A DNA stretch of 64,000 nucleotides. Origin: Zhihengliuella flava. GTDB lineage: Bacteria; Actinomycetota; Actinomycetes; Actinomycetales; Micrococcaceae. The notes under the pieces were generated by a model. The model made no database searches and had not been told where the DNA came from. It saw only the letters and a list, made by a program, of their open reading frames with translations. The translations under genes and the position numbers were made by a program. Where the stretch lies: positions 1,736,001 to 1,800,000 of the forward strand of contig NZ_JADOTZ010000001.1 in assembly GCF_015751895.1 (NCBI RefSeq), in the 5' to 3' direction. Position 1 is the stretch's first letter. The number at the start of each line of letters is the position of its first letter. Positions 33,539 to 43,432 of the stretch are shown one piece after another.

Positions 33539-34534
33539 ATGGACGCAGAACTGGCCGTTGAGGCCCACGGCCTCGTGAAACGCTTCGGCGCCACCACGGC
33601 CGTCGACGGCATTGACCTGCTGATCCCGCGCGGCGGGATCTACGGCGTCCTCGGCCCCAACGGGGCCGGGAAGACGACGGCGTTGCGCATGCTCGCGACG
33701 CTCCTGAAGCCGGACGGAGGAAGCGCCCGCGTGCTGGGGCATGACGTGTTCACCGACCCGCAGCGGATCCGCGAGGAGGTGGCCCTGACCGGACAGTTCG
33801 CCTCCCTCGACGAGGATCTGACCGGCCTCGAGAACCTCGTGCTCTTGGGGCGTCTCTACGGCTTCCAGGCCGCCGCGGCCAAGGCCCGCGGGCTGGACCT
33901 GCTGGAGGCCTTCGGTCTCACCGAGGCGGCGAACCGCCAAGTCAAGAAGTACTCGGGCGGGATGCGGCGGCGGCTGGACATTGCCGGCTCCCTCATCGTC
34001 ACCCCCAAGCTCATGTTCCTCGATGAGCCCACCACGGGCATCGATCCGCGCAGTCGCAATCAGATGTGGGACATCATCCGCACGCTGGTGGATGGTGGCA
34101 CCACGATCCTGCTCACCACCCAATACCTCGAAGAGGCGGACCAGCTGGCCAATCGCCTCGCGGTGATCGACCACGGCCGCGTCATTGCCGAGGGCACGCC
34201 AGGCCAGCTCAAGGCTCAGGTGGGCTCCGGGGCCCTCACGGTGCGCGTCATCGATCCCGATGACCGGCCGCGCGCGGAGGCGGTTCTGGACGCGGCGCTG
34301 GGCGTCGACGTCGTCCGGGAGTCTGATCCGGCGGCCCTCTCCACCACCATCACGGCGGGGCAGAGCCCCGCCAAGGCCCTCGCCGCACTGGAGGAGGCCG
34401 GTCTGGAGATCGAATCCTTTGCCCTCGGCCAACCCAGCCTGGACGAGGTGTTTCTGGCGCTCACCGGCAAACCTGCCGAGGAGCGCACCCCTGCCGAATC
34501 CCACGAGTCCGCCGCAACGCAGGAGGGGCGATGA
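33539..34534 (+). CDS. ABC transporter ATPase, DrrA-like (drug export)
   Basis: A 331-residue ATP-binding subunit of the DrrA group, which powers export of antibiotics or lipids. Walker [10 protein letters not shown], the signature [15 protein letters not shown], Walker [14 protein letters not shown] and the switch [17 protein letters not shown] are intact. The ATPase is followed by the DrrA-type C-terminal extension (about 230-310), with [25 protein letters not shown] at the end. ATG 33539 follows GGAG closely. It overlaps the permease gene by 4 nt (ATGA), so the two form a transporter unit. The substrate is unknown; self-resistance or drug export is inferred from the family. Confidence 0.92.
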   Translation: MDAELAVEAHGLVKRFGATTAVDGIDLLIPRGGIYGVLGPNGAGKTTALRMLATLLKPDGGSARVLGHDVFTDPQRIREEVALTGQFASLDEDLTGLENLVLLGRLYGFQAAAAKARGLDLLEAFGLTEAANRQVKKYSGGMRRRLDIAGSLIVTPKLMFLDEPTTGIDPRSRNQMWDIIRTLVDGGTTILLTTQYLEEADQLANRLAVIDHGRVIAEGTPGQLKAQVGSGALTVRVIDPDDRPRAEAVLDAALGVDVVRESDPAALSTTITAGQSPAKALAALEEAGLEIESFALGQPSLDEVFLALTGKPAEERTPAESHESAATQEGR

Positions 34535-35361
34535 GCACCGAGACCCATCACGAGGCCGCCCGGGTCAGCAGCGTCCTGCTCCCCGAGGCGGAACGGCCAC
34601 GGCCGGCCGGCGCCATCAGCTCCTCCATCACGTACGGCTGGCGCGCCCTCCTGAAAATCAAACACATTCCGGAGCAGCTGTTCGACGTCACGGTCTTCCC
34701 CATCATGATGACCGTCATGTTCTCCACCATCTTTGGCGGGGCACTGGCCGGCGGCATCGGCGACTACATTCAGTGGCTCATCCCCGGCGTCTTCGTCCAA
34801 ACGCTGGTGATGATCACCATGTACACGGGCCTGACCCTGAACCGGGACATCTCCAAGGGAGTCTTCGACCGGTTCCGCTCCCTGCCGGTGTGGCGTCCCT
34901 CCCAGTTAGTCGGGGCGTTGCTGGGGGATCAAGTGCGGTACACCATCGCCGGCGTCATCATCTTGGTGGTCGGCTTCCTCATGGGCTTCCGTCCGGCAGG
35001 CGGTCTCACCGGAGTCGTCCTTTCCTTCCTGTTGCTGTTGGTGTTCAGCTTCTGCCTGTCCTGGGTCTGGACCATGGTGGCGTTGTTGATGCGCACGGAA
35101 CAGGCGGCCATGGGGGTGTCCATGTTCATCCTCATGCCGCTGACCTTCGTTTCCAACATCTTCGTGGATCCGCGCACCATGCCGGACTGGCTGCAGGGAT
35201 TCGTCGAGGTCAACCCGGTGAGCGTGATCGTCGCGACGATTCGGGACCTCATGGGCGGTGTGTACGACGCCGGTTCGATCCTGCTGGTTCTGGTCTACTG
35301 CGCGGTCTTGGTGGCGGTCTTTGGCCCCATTTCGATGTACCTCTATAACCGCAAGAGCTGA
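34531..35361 (+). CDS. ABC-2-type permease, DrrB-like
   Basis: A 276-residue permease with six helices. The N-terminal cytosolic part includes [29 protein letters not shown], and the domain continues [33 protein letters not shown]-type coupling sequence as [24 protein letters not shown], and ends with [17 protein letters not shown]. All are typical of DrrB partners of DrrA ATPases. It is translationally coupled to the ATPase gene at 33539. The two proteins would form a dimeric exporter in the cytoplasmic membrane. Confidence 0.92.
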   Translation: MSTETHHEAARVSSVLLPEAERPRPAGAISSSITYGWRALLKIKHIPEQLFDVTVFPIMMTVMFSTIFGGALAGGIGDYIQWLIPGVFVQTLVMITMYTGLTLNRDISKGVFDRFRSLPVWRPSQLVGALLGDQVRYTIAGVIILVVGFLMGFRPAGGLTGVVLSFLLLLVFSFCLSWVWTMVALLMRTEQAAMGVSMFILMPLTFVSNIFVDPRTMPDWLQGFVEVNPVSVIVATIRDLMGGVYDAGSILLVLVYCAVLVAVFGPISMYLYNRKS

Positions 35362-35378
35362 CGGCGTAGCCTGCCTGC

Positions 35379-35828
35379 ATGAACGCCCTTGGCCAGCAGG
35401 CCCACTTCATCACCCTGTCGACCCCTGATCTGGAGGCCGCCCGTGATTTCTACGTGGTGGGCCTCGGTTGGGAGCCCCTGCTGGATGTCCCCGGGGAGAT
35501 CATCTTCTTTCAAATCGCCCCGGGCACGGTGCTGGGGTTCTTCGACGCCCTGAAGTTCGGTCAGGACCTAGGCCACGAGCCGGCCACGCAGGGTGCCCAC
35601 GGAGCCAGCGGCATGACGCTGGCGCACAACGTGGGCACGCGTGGCGAGGTGGCCGGCGTCGTGCGGACGATGCAGGCCGCCGGAGGGCGGGTGGTGACCT
35701 CGCCGCGGGAGGGGGCCTTCGGCGGGATTTTCCATGCGCACGTGGCAGACCCCAACGGCGTCATCTGGGAGGTGGCCCACAACCCGGGCTGGTCAATCGA
35801 CGACGACGGCGGCGTTAACCTCAGCTGA
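35379..35828 (+). CDS. VOC-superfamily protein
   Basis: A 149-residue glyoxalase-like protein. The first half starts [47 protein letters not shown]; the second half has [29 protein letters not shown] and ends [21 protein letters not shown]. Candidate metal ligands are His in QAHFITL, His in LAHNV and Glu in IWEVAHNP. The ATG lies 6 nt after TAGCCT (35367-35372) with no ribosome site, so it may have its own leaderless transcript although it follows the DrrB-like gene by only 17 nt. Substrate unknown. Confidence 0.85.
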   Translation: MNALGQQAHFITLSTPDLEAARDFYVVGLGWEPLLDVPGEIIFFQIAPGTVLGFFDALKFGQDLGHEPATQGAHGASGMTLAHNVGTRGEVAGVVRTMQAAGGRVVTSPREGAFGGIFHAHVADPNGVIWEVAHNPGWSIDDDGGVNLS

Positions 35829-35879
35829 CGCGGCGGGTCGCAGTCGGGGCTCCGCGTGGAAGGCGGGAGAGTATTAGGT

Positions 35880-37052
35880 ATGCCGTCCTATTCCTTGCGC
35901 CGCGCCCGCGTGTCCGCCATGCTCGCCTTCGCCACAAACGGCGCCCTGCCGGCGTCGTTCCTGGCCCGCTATGCGGAGGTTAAGGAGCAGTTGGGGGTCG
36001 GCGACGGCCTGTTCGGTCTCCTCGTCGTTGGCATGACCATCGGCGGCGCGGCGGCGTTCCACCTCCCGGCGGTGGTGTTGCGCCGTTTCGGCACGCCGAG
36101 GACCACGGCCTGGGGCACCGTCTGGGTGGCGCTTGCCGTGTTGCTCGCGGCCACGGGCGTGGTGACGGGCCATGCGTGGCTGTTCTTTGTGGGGCTTTTC
36201 TGTGCCGGGCTCGGGGACGCCTGCGTGGACGTGGGTCAGAATTCCCAAGGCCTGCGGGTGCAGGAGGGGTATGGACGTTCGCTCCTGAACTTCATGCACG
36301 CTGGCTGGAGCATTGGTGCGGCCGTCGGCGGCGCCGTCGGTACCGTGCTGGCCATCATCGATGTGCCCCTGCTGGCCCACGTCGCCCTGTGGGGAGGCCT
36401 CTGCGTGGTGGCCATGTTCGTGGCAGCCAGTGGCTTCATACCGGAGGCCGGTCCCGCGGCGGAGGAGGCGCCCGCCTCCGGCTTGAGCCGCAGGGCGATT
36501 GTGAAGTTCCTCGTCCCGTTGGCGCTCGTGGCCCTCGCGGGGATCACCGTGGAGGATCTCGGCAACAACTGGTCCGCCGTGCTGCTGGCGACGGAGCGCG
36601 ACGTGCCGATCGCGTCCGCGGGAATCGCCTTGTCCGTGATGTTGGGTGCGCAGTTTATTGGGCGGCTGCTCGGTGATCGCGTGGTGGATCGGATCGGCGA
36701 CAGCGCCGCGCTGCGCATCAGCCTCGTCATGATCCTCGTGGGCGTCCTTGGGGCGGCGTGGGCGCCAAACATGGCGCTGACGCTCGTGGCCTTCGCCCTA
36801 GCCGGGCTGGGTTGCGCCGTGACCGTGCCGATTGCCTTCGCCCGGGCCGATGCCGTGCCGGGGCTCCCTCCGCATTCTGGGGTGACGTGGGTCAGCTGGG
36901 CGATGCGTGCAGCGACGATTTGCCTGAGCCCGTTGACCGGCGGGCTGAGTGCGGCCTTCTCACTGCCGCTCGCCATGAGCGTCCTGAGCCTGATCGCCGT
37001 GGTGGCGCTCATCTTCCAGCTGCGCGAGCGGCGCGCGAGCGCGACGAGCTAG
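35880..37052 (+). CDS. MFS transporter
   Basis: A 390-residue protein with 12 predicted helices of the major facilitator superfamily, most like the YbjJ-type group. The first half has MLAFATNGALPASFLARYAEVKEQLGVGDGLFGLLVVGMTIGG, then GFGTPRTTAWGTV-like loop as RRFGTPRTTAWG, and QGLRVQEGYGRSLLNFMHAGWSIGAAVGG. The second half begins near ALVALAGITVEDLGNNWSAVLL. The ATG at 35880 is chosen by the hydrophobic start; the ribosome site is weak. Substrate cannot be inferred from the neighbours. It is followed by a 324-bp gap. Confidence 0.85.
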   Translation: MPSYSLRRARVSAMLAFATNGALPASFLARYAEVKEQLGVGDGLFGLLVVGMTIGGAAAFHLPAVVLRRFGTPRTTAWGTVWVALAVLLAATGVVTGHAWLFFVGLFCAGLGDACVDVGQNSQGLRVQEGYGRSLLNFMHAGWSIGAAVGGAVGTVLAIIDVPLLAHVALWGGLCVVAMFVAASGFIPEAGPAAEEAPASGLSRRAIVKFLVPLALVALAGITVEDLGNNWSAVLLATERDVPIASAGIALSVMLGAQFIGRLLGDRVVDRIGDSAALRISLVMILVGVLGAAWAPNMALTLVAFALAGLGCAVTVPIAFARADAVPGLPPHSGVTWVSWAMRAATICLSPLTGGLSAAFSLPLAMSVLSLIAVVALIFQLRERRASATS

Positions 37053-37376
37053 CGGATGCGGGCTGGCGGCGCTGGGCTGTTCCCATCGCGGGTTTATCGA
37101 TATTTATGATCCATAAGGGTCACATCCAGCCGCTAGATGACGCGCCGCGCACGCTCGTGAAAGATATCAATCAGGCAACAATGGGTGCCGCTGGACCAAA
37201 GTGCCAGCTGGGAAGAGGCTGAGAGTAGGGCTGCCGGGGGGCGGCTGGATCCGCATGATTCAGCGGATGTGTCGATTCGGCTGCTTGGCGTGCGCGGCTG
37301 ATTCGTTTCATTTCCGTGATCCACAGGATGCGCAACGACTGTTCCAGATGGTGCGAACTCCTTTACGCTGGGGGTC
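37053..37376. other. 324-bp intergenic stretch, no gene recognised
   Basis: Between the MFS gene and the EEP-family gene. It has an AT-rich patch at 37091-37120 (TTTATCGATATTTATG...), unusual here, and otherwise mixed composition with frequent stops in all frames. No hairpin terminator, tRNA or repeat was found. The downstream end holds the predicted -10 (TACGCT, 37364-37369) of the next gene. Confidence 0.5.
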
Positions 37377-38687
37377 ATGCATTCGTTGAAGCGGGCGCTC
37401 GCCGCCGTCATGACCTCCGCTGCCCTCGCGGCTGCGTCCGTCATGCCTGCGCACGCGGCAGCCCCCGCTTCTGCTCCGGCGTCCCATGGAACGGCCGTCC
37501 TCGCCAACCATGATCTGGGCACGCTGCAGACGGCCTCGGTGACCAGCCGGGCGGTTCAAACAGAGGAACCCATGCGCATCGCGACCTACAACGCCTCGCT
37601 CTTCCGCGAGGCGCCCGGCGCGCTCATCGCGGACCTCTCCAGCCGGAACAACTCCCAGGCGCAGGCCGTGGCGGAAATTATCCAGCGTTCCGCACCGGAC
37701 GTGCTGCTGGTCAACGAGTTTGATTACGACGCCGAGCAGGAAGCCGCCACCCTCTTCCGGGACAACTACCTGACCGTCTCCCAGAACGGCCAGAAAGCGC
37801 TGGAGTACCCGTACATCTACACCGCGCCGTCGAACACGGGCGTGCCCACCGGTGCGGACCTCAACGGGGACGGCACCATCGGCGGCCCGGATGACGCGTT
37901 CGGCTACGGCGCCTTCGAGGGCCAGTACGGCATGGTGCTTTACTCGAAGTACCCCATCGACGTGGACTCCGTGCGCACCTTCCAGAACTTCCGGTGGGCG
38001 GATATGCCGGGCAATGTCATGCCGCGGGACTATTACGGCGAGCTCACCAGCAATGTGCTGCGCCTGTCCAGCAAGTCTCACTGGGATGTTCCGATCCGGA
38101 TCGGCGACCGGACGGTGCATGTCCTCGCCGCCCACCCCACCCCGCCCTCCTTTGATGGCGAGGAGCAGCGCAACGCACGCCGCAATCACGATGAGATCCG
38201 TTTTCTGGCAGACTACGTCGCCGGCGGCGAGACGGCCTCCTACATCTACGATGACGCCGGCGCGGCCGGGGGCCTGGCGGACGGCGAAGACTTTGTGATC
38301 GTGGGCGACATGAACGCCGATCCCCAGCGGGGAGATTCCTACGATTCAGCGATCATGCAACTGCTCGACAGCGAACAGATCACGGACCCGCAGCCTCGCG
38401 CCCGTGGCGCCATCATGAGCAACCAAGACGTCTTTAACTCGCTCTTGGGGCGTGCTACCAACAACTCGTCGGGGGACAATTCCAATGCGCTGCGCACCGC
38501 CGACTTCGGCGGCAGCACGGGCAGCCTGCGGGTGGACTACGTCCTGCCATCCACGAGCATGGACGTCACCAACTCAGGCGTCTTCTGGCCAGCACCCAAC
38601 CAGCCGGGCGCGGAGCTCATCCAGATGAACCCGGTCCGCAGCAGCGACCACCGGCTGGTCTGGGCCGACGTCTCCACGGGCGAGTAG
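37377..38687 (+). CDS. Secreted endonuclease/exonuclease/phosphatase-family protein
   Basis: A 436-residue exported protein. The signal peptide (MHSLKRALAAVMTSAALAAASVMPAHA) ends near residue 28. The EEP domain starts near residue 66 (MRIATYNASLFREAPG). It has the metal-binding Glu in DVLLVNEFDYD, the His in HVLAAHPTPPSFDG, DFVIVGDMNADPQRGD and the final SSDHRLVWADV, so the DNase I-like active site is complete. This family also includes phosphatases and phospholipases, so nuclease or phosphodiesterase activity outside the cell is inferred. The ATG follows TACGCT by 7 nt with no ribosome site. Confidence 0.85.
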   Translation: MHSLKRALAAVMTSAALAAASVMPAHAAAPASAPASHGTAVLANHDLGTLQTASVTSRAVQTEEPMRIATYNASLFREAPGALIADLSSRNNSQAQAVAEIIQRSAPDVLLVNEFDYDAEQEAATLFRDNYLTVSQNGQKALEYPYIYTAPSNTGVPTGADLNGDGTIGGPDDAFGYGAFEGQYGMVLYSKYPIDVDSVRTFQNFRWADMPGNVMPRDYYGELTSNVLRLSSKSHWDVPIRIGDRTVHVLAAHPTPPSFDGEEQRNARRNHDEIRFLADYVAGGETASYIYDDAGAAGGLADGEDFVIVGDMNADPQRGDSYDSAIMQLLDSEQITDPQPRARGAIMSNQDVFNSLLGRATNNSSGDNSNALRTADFGGSTGSLRVDYVLPSTSMDVTNSGVFWPAPNQPGAELIQMNPVRSSDHRLVWADVSTGE

Positions 38688-38773
38688 TCACCCGCCGCCG
38701 GCGTGGCGTGCTCGCCGTCCCTCTGGCGCTTCGAGATCGCCCGCGGGAGCGCCTAGTTCGTTAGGCTGGGCGA

Positions 38774-39565
38774 GTGAGCGAACAGCCGGAGAAAATTCTC
38801 GACGTTGACGGGCAACCCGTGCGAGGCCTCAAGGGGGCCCTGCTGAGGGCCCTCGGCGTCCAGCGCCCCCTCGTCATCCGCTACCTCGAATTCCTGCGCC
38901 GAAAGCATCCCGACGCGACGCCGCACGAGATCGCGCGGCTGGTGGAACGGGATTATCGGCTGGCCGTCACCGGCGGCGGTGCGGCCGTCGGCGCCACCGC
39001 GTCCGTCCCGGGGATCGGCACCGTCACCTCTTTGGGCCTTTCCTCCGCCGCCACCATCGGCTTCCTCGAAGCCAGCGCGCTCTACGCACAGTCGTTAGCG
39101 GAGCTGCACGGGATCGCCGTCGAAGACCCTGCCAAGGCGCGGGCACTGATCATGGCCGTGGTGATGGGGGACGAGGGCTCTTCCATGATTGCCTCGCTGA
39201 CCCAGCAGGCGAAGGGGCGGGGCAGCGGCCCCGTTCAAGGCTGGGGCGCCGTGTTCGGCTCGGCCACCCAGAAGGGGCTCTGGGGCAACATCGCGGCCCG
39301 AATGCAGAAGCGCTTCCTGCGCCGCTTGGCCGCAACCCAAGGCGCCTCCACGCTGGGCCGCGTGGTGCCCTTCGGCATTGGCGCCGCCATTGGTGGCGTC
39401 GGCAACCACATCCTGTCCGGCAAAATCATCGACGCTGCCAAGCTCGCCTTCGGCACGCTGCCGGAATCCATGCCAGCCGACGTCAACCAGCTCGTCGCTC
39501 AGCAGAGCCGGGCCATCGCGGATGTCGAGCGGGAGCTGGAGGCCGAGCGCCGGCGTCGTTCCTGA
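38774..39565 (+). CDS. Conserved protein with Gly/Ala-rich hydrophobic core (EcsC-like?)
   Basis: A 263-residue protein of unknown function. The N-terminal part is helical and basic (LRRKHPDATPHEIARLVERDY), then comes a long Gly/Ala-rich hydrophobic stretch (VTGGGAAVGATASVPGIGTVTSLGLSSAATIGFLEASALYAQ) and a second (GRVVPFGIGAAIGGVGNHILSG). A charged coiled end (DVERELEAERRRRS) follows. The Gly-rich pattern recalls EcsC-type proteins, but I am not sure. GTG 38774 lies 6 nt after TAGGCT (38762-38767), suggesting a leaderless transcript. It might associate with membranes. No partner is evident. Confidence 0.7.
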   Translation: MSEQPEKILDVDGQPVRGLKGALLRALGVQRPLVIRYLEFLRRKHPDATPHEIARLVERDYRLAVTGGGAAVGATASVPGIGTVTSLGLSSAATIGFLEASALYAQSLAELHGIAVEDPAKARALIMAVVMGDEGSSMIASLTQQAKGRGSGPVQGWGAVFGSATQKGLWGNIAARMQKRFLRRLAATQGASTLGRVVPFGIGAAIGGVGNHILSGKIIDAAKLAFGTLPESMPADVNQLVAQQSRAIADVERELEAERRRRS

Positions 39566-39675
39566 GGCGCGGCGCCACCCGCAGGTGACGGCTGCGCTAA
39601 ACATCACGCGCCGTTTTCCCTCATTTCACCTGCCGATGCTCGCGCGTTGGCACCGGTGACCGTACGGTGAGAGGC

Positions 39676-40539
39676 ATGTACACCGTCTACGCGCACCGCG
39701 GCTCCAGCGGCGAGTACCCCGAGCACACCCGGGCGGCCTACCTCCACGCCCTGGCCGAGCGCGCCGACGGGGTGGAATGCGACGTGCACTTGAGCGCCGA
39801 CGAGGTCCCCGTCTGCTTCCACGATTCCACGGTGGACCGCACGTCCAACGGTTCGGGATCTGTCGCCTCCAAGACGCTGAGCCAGCTCCGCCGCCTCGAC
39901 GTCGCCTCCTGGAAGGGCGTGCGCATCCCGGACCAGTATGGTGCGGCCAGCCAGCAGCTCATTACCCTCGAGGAACTGATTGACCTGCTGCGGCGGACGC
40001 AGCGGGAGATTGGTCTGGCGATTGAGCTCAAGCACCCCAGTCCGTTCGGCCGCCGGCTCGAGGAAAAGGTCCTTGCCGTGCTGATGCGCCAGGGATGGGA
40101 CCCGGAGACGTCCCGGATCGGCAACATCCGCGTTTCCCTCATGAGCTTTGACCCGGAGGCCATCGACTACCTGCTGGAGACGATCCCCGGCTATCACCTC
40201 TGCCAGCTGATCTCTGTCCTGGATACGGAGAAGACGCGCGAGCTCGGGCTGATCGCCCGCAACGCCGTGCGCTACCTCATGCGCCGGGTGCACCACAGCG
40301 CCGAGGCCCACCTCGACGCGGGTGCGGCCGGCATCGCCGGCCCCGGGGTCGACTTCGCCAAGGCGCACCCCGAGGCCGTGAAGCGATGGGTGGAACGCGG
40401 GCTGCGGGCGCGCGTCTGGACGGTGAACACGGAGGAGGACGCGGAGTTCTTGGCCGGGCTCGGCGTCACCGAATTTACCTCCGACTACCCCGGGCGAATC
40501 CGCCACTATCTGGACCATAAACTGGAGGCATGCGCCTAA
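39676..40539 (+). CDS. Glycerophosphodiester phosphodiesterase (GDPD) family protein
   Basis: A 287-residue GDPD-domain protein that would cleave glycerophosphodiesters to glycerol-3-phosphate and an alcohol. The catalytic pattern is complete: YAHRGSSGEYPEHTRAAY (His, Arg and Glu), GVECDVHLSADEVPVCFHDSTVDRTSNGSG (Glu, Asp and the second His), and IELKHPS. No signal peptide is visible, so it is cytosolic. The start is uncertain: ATG 39676 is used, with TACGGT 7 nt upstream (39663-39668), and GTG 39667 is possible. Its 3' end overlaps azlC by 10 nt. Confidence 0.9.
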   Translation: MYTVYAHRGSSGEYPEHTRAAYLHALAERADGVECDVHLSADEVPVCFHDSTVDRTSNGSGSVASKTLSQLRRLDVASWKGVRIPDQYGAASQQLITLEELIDLLRRTQREIGLAIELKHPSPFGRRLEEKVLAVLMRQGWDPETSRIGNIRVSLMSFDPEAIDYLLETIPGYHLCQLISVLDTEKTRELGLIARNAVRYLMRRVHHSAEAHLDAGAAGIAGPGVDFAKAHPEAVKRWVERGLRARVWTVNTEEDAEFLAGLGVTEFTSDYPGRIRHYLDHKLEACA

Positions 40540-41243
40540 CGTCCCTCTCGCTCAGGACCATCCCGCCCGTCGTCAGGGTCGCATTGTCGGTGTCCTTGGC
40601 GACGGGCCTCTATGGTGTTTCCTTCGGGGCGTTGGCCATCGCGGCGGGCCTGAATCTGTGGCAGACCGTGGCGCTGAGCGCCCTGATGTTCACCGGCGGC
40701 AGTCAGTTCGCGTTCATCGGCGTGATCGCCGGCGGCGGCACAGGTTCGGCCGCCTTCGGCGCGGCGACCCTGCTGGGGGTGCGCAATGCGCTCTACGGAA
40801 TGCAGATGAATGTCCTGTTGCGGCCCGGCCGGGCGCGCAAGTACGGCGCGGCACACGTGACGATTGACGAGTCCATCGCTGTGGCGGCATCGCAGGAACA
40901 TCCGGGTGAGGCCCGCCGCGGCTTTTGGTGGGCCGGGCTGGGCGTCTTCACGCTGTGGAACCTGTTCACGATCCTCGGCGCGGTGGTCGGCGATGCGCTG
41001 GGGGATCCCGCCGCGTGGGGCCTCGACGGCGCGGCGGTGGCCGCCTTCTTGGCGTTGCTGTGGCCGCGGTTGGCCAGTAGGGACCCGATCGCCCTCGCCG
41101 TGGCCGCCGCGGCCGTCACGCTGCTCACCATCCCCTGGGTGCCTTCGGGGGTGCCCATCATGATCGCGGCTCTCGTGGCCGGCCTCTGGGGTTGGCTCGG
41201 CGGGCGGGGCACGACGGCGGCACGTGAGGCGGCGCAGTCATGA
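40530..41243 (+). CDS. azlC: AzlC-family branched-chain amino acid exporter subunit
   Basis: The large subunit of an AzlCD-type (BrnFE) exporter of branched-chain amino acids and methionine. The 237-residue protein has about seven helices and opens VRVALSVSLATGLYGVSFGALAI. It continues with LMFTGGSQFAFIGVIAGGG, LLGVRNALYGMQMNVLL and TIDESIAVAASQEH, all typical of AzlC. It overlaps the GDPD gene by 10 nt and azlD by 4 nt, so the three are cotranscribed. Regulation by an Lrp-type protein is common for this system, but no such gene is adjacent here. Confidence 0.9.
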   Translation: MRLTSLSLRTIPPVVRVALSVSLATGLYGVSFGALAIAAGLNLWQTVALSALMFTGGSQFAFIGVIAGGGTGSAAFGAATLLGVRNALYGMQMNVLLRPGRARKYGAAHVTIDESIAVAASQEHPGEARRGFWWAGLGVFTLWNLFTILGAVVGDALGDPAAWGLDGAAVAAFLALLWPRLASRDPIALAVAAAAVTLLTIPWVPSGVPIMIAALVAGLWGWLGGRGTTAAREAAQS

Positions 41244-41560
41244 CCGAGGCGACGCTCTGGTGGTGGGTGCTCGCGGCGTGCGTGGCGGCCTACGGCATTA
41301 AACTGCTCGGCTATCTGGTCCCGGCTCGGGTCCTCGACAACCCGAGGATTCTGCGCGTGGCCGGGGCGGTGACCATCGGCCTCTTGGCCTCGTTGACGGC
41401 CGTGAACACGTTCGCCTCGGGCGCTCAGGTAGTGCTTGATGCGCGGATTGCGGCCCTGGTCGCTGCGGCGATTGCCCTGCTCTTGAGGGCTCCGTTCCTT
41501 CTCGTGGTCATCATCGGTGCGGCTGCCGCGGCAGGCGTGCGCCTGCTCGGGTGGGGGTAG
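41240..41560 (+). CDS. azlD: AzlD-family branched-chain amino acid exporter subunit
   Basis: The small partner of AzlC. The 106-residue protein has four helices (LWWWVLAACVAAYGIKLLGYLV, LRVAGAVTIGLLASLTAVNTFAS, IAALVAAAIALLLRAPFLLVVII and AAAAAGVRLLGW). The ATG overlaps the azlC stop, giving tight coupling expected for subunits of one exporter. The arrangement YLVPARVLDNPRILRVA matches AzlD. Nothing is truncated. Confidence 0.87.
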   Translation: MTEATLWWWVLAACVAAYGIKLLGYLVPARVLDNPRILRVAGAVTIGLLASLTAVNTFASGAQVVLDARIAALVAAAIALLLRAPFLLVVIIGAAAAAGVRLLGWG

Positions 41561-41720
41561 GCCTCGCCCCAAAAAGTGATCTGGATCTCCGGCACGCATG
41601 ATCCATGTCACATTTATACCCCCTTTTCGGGCTAGGCTCGTGAAATGACCCCCTGTCGGGGGACACCGCGGGGCGGAACCTGCTCTGCGGTGGATTGACT
41701 CGACCTAGAGGAGCAGAGCC

Positions 41721-43415
41721 ATGACCACCAGTGGCCAGACATCGCGCGGTGGGCGCCTCAAGCGCCGCGGCGCAGCCCTGACCGCCACGCTCGCGATCGG
41801 CGCGCTCGCGCTGTCCGCGTGCGCCGAAAGCCAGCGTGAGGAGGGGGAAGCGGGTGGCAACGACGCCGCCGTCGACTCCACCTTTATTTTCGCCGCCTCG
41901 GCGGACCCGGCCTCGTTGGACCCGGCGTTCGCCTCGGACGGCGAATCGTTCCGCGTTTCCCGCCAGATTTTTGAGGGGCTTATCGGCGTCGAGGCCGGCA
42001 GCGCCGACCCAGAGCCGCTGCTCGCCGAATCGTGGGAGCAGTCCGACGACGGCCTGAGCTACACCTTCCAGCTCAAGGAAGGCGTGATGTTCCACGACGG
42101 CACGGAATTCAACGCAGAAGCCGTGTGTGCCAACTTTGACCGCTGGTACAACTGGGAGGGCGTCAATCAGGCCAAGTCCGTCAGCTACTACTACAACTCG
42201 CTGTTCAAGGGGTTCGCCGACAGCCCGGAGAACGCTGTTTACGAGTCTTGCAGCGCTGACGACGAGCTGACGGCCACGGTCAATCTCACGGAGCCGTTCG
42301 CCGGCTTCATCGCGGCCCTGTCCCTGCCGTCCTTTGCCATGCAGTCGCCCACCGCACTCGAGGAATTCGGGGCCGATGAGGTGTCCGGCACCGCCGAGGC
42401 CCCGGTGCTCTCCGAGTACGCGATGGGCAATCCCGTGGGCACCGGACCGTTCGAATTCGTCTCCTGGGATTCCGGGCAGCAGATTGAGTTGACGGCCTAT
42501 CAGGATTACTGGGGCGAGCAGGGCCAGGTACAGGACATCATCTTCCGCGTGATCGATGACCCGACCACCCGCCGTCAGAGCCTCGAGGCCGGTGACATTG
42601 ACGGCTACGACCTCGTGGCCCCGGCGGACACCGCCGCTCTGGAGGAGAAGGGGTTCAAGATCATGGCGCGTGACCCGTTCACTATCCTCTACCTCGGTTT
42701 CAACCAGGAGATTGAACAGCTCGCGGACCTGAACGTGCGCCAGGCGATCGCCCACGCGATCGACAAGGACGCCCTGATCAGCCAGACCCTCCCGGAAGGC
42801 ACCAAGGCCGCCACCCAGTTCATCCCCGACTCCGTCAACGGCTACGCCGAGGACGTCGCCGAGTATGAGTACGATCCGGAGAAGGCTAAGGAATTGTTGG
42901 CCGAAGCCGGGTATGAGGACGGCTTTACGCTGGACTTCAACTACCCGACGGGCGTCTCCCGCCCCTACATGCCCACCCCGGAGCAGGTCTTCTCCAACAT
43001 CTCCGCCCAGCTGGAGGAGGTCGGCATCACGATCAACCCGCAGCCGAATAAGTGGAGCCCTGACTACCTGGACCGCATTCAGGGCGGCCCGGACCACGGC
43101 ATTCACCTGCTCGGCTGGACGGGCGACTACAACGACACGGACAACTTCGTCGGTGTCCACTTCGGCCAGCCTAAGGCGGACTTCGGGTTCGAGAACCAGG
43201 AGCTGTTCGACAAGCTGACCGAGGCCCGTGGCATCGCGGACGTCGAGGAGCAGACACCGCTGTATCAGGAGATCAACGCGGACATCATGGACTTCCTGCC
43301 GGTGGTCCCGCTGGCCCACCCGGCCCCGTCGCTCGGCTTCAGCCCGCGCGTGGAGTCCTACCCGACCAGCCCGGTGAACGACGAGGTCTTCAACCAGATC
43401 GTCCTGTCCGAGTAA
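41721..43415 (+). CDS. Peptide/dipeptide ABC transporter substrate-binding lipoprotein
   Basis: A 564-residue extracellular solute-binding protein of family 5 (OppA/DppA). The signal peptide ends with lipobox LSAC (Cys34). The family opening is FIFAASADPASLDPAFASDGESFRVSRQIFEGLIG, with later motifs LAESWEQSDDGLSYTFQLKEGVMFHDGTEFNAEAV, RVIDDPTTRRQSLEAGDIDGYDLV and LNVRQAIAHAIDKDALI. GAGGAGC lies upstream of the ATG. It heads an operon with two permeases; a strong hairpin separates it from the first permease gene. The probable ATPase lies on the opposite strand at 46405-48099. Confidence 0.93.
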   Translation: MTTSGQTSRGGRLKRRGAALTATLAIGALALSACAESQREEGEAGGNDAAVDSTFIFAASADPASLDPAFASDGESFRVSRQIFEGLIGVEAGSADPEPLLAESWEQSDDGLSYTFQLKEGVMFHDGTEFNAEAVCANFDRWYNWEGVNQAKSVSYYYNSLFKGFADSPENAVYESCSADDELTATVNLTEPFAGFIAALSLPSFAMQSPTALEEFGADEVSGTAEAPVLSEYAMGNPVGTGPFEFVSWDSGQQIELTAYQDYWGEQGQVQDIIFRVIDDPTTRRQSLEAGDIDGYDLVAPADTAALEEKGFKIMARDPFTILYLGFNQEIEQLADLNVRQAIAHAIDKDALISQTLPEGTKAATQFIPDSVNGYAEDVAEYEYDPEKAKELLAEAGYEDGFTLDFNYPTGVSRPYMPTPEQVFSNISAQLEEVGITINPQPNKWSPDYLDRIQGGPDHGIHLLGWTGDYNDTDNFVGVHFGQPKADFGFENQELFDKLTEARGIADVEEQTPLYQEINADIMDFLPVVPLAHPAPSLGFSPRVESYPTSPVNDEVFNQIVLSE

Positions 43416-43432
43416 CACCCACCAACGCGCTC

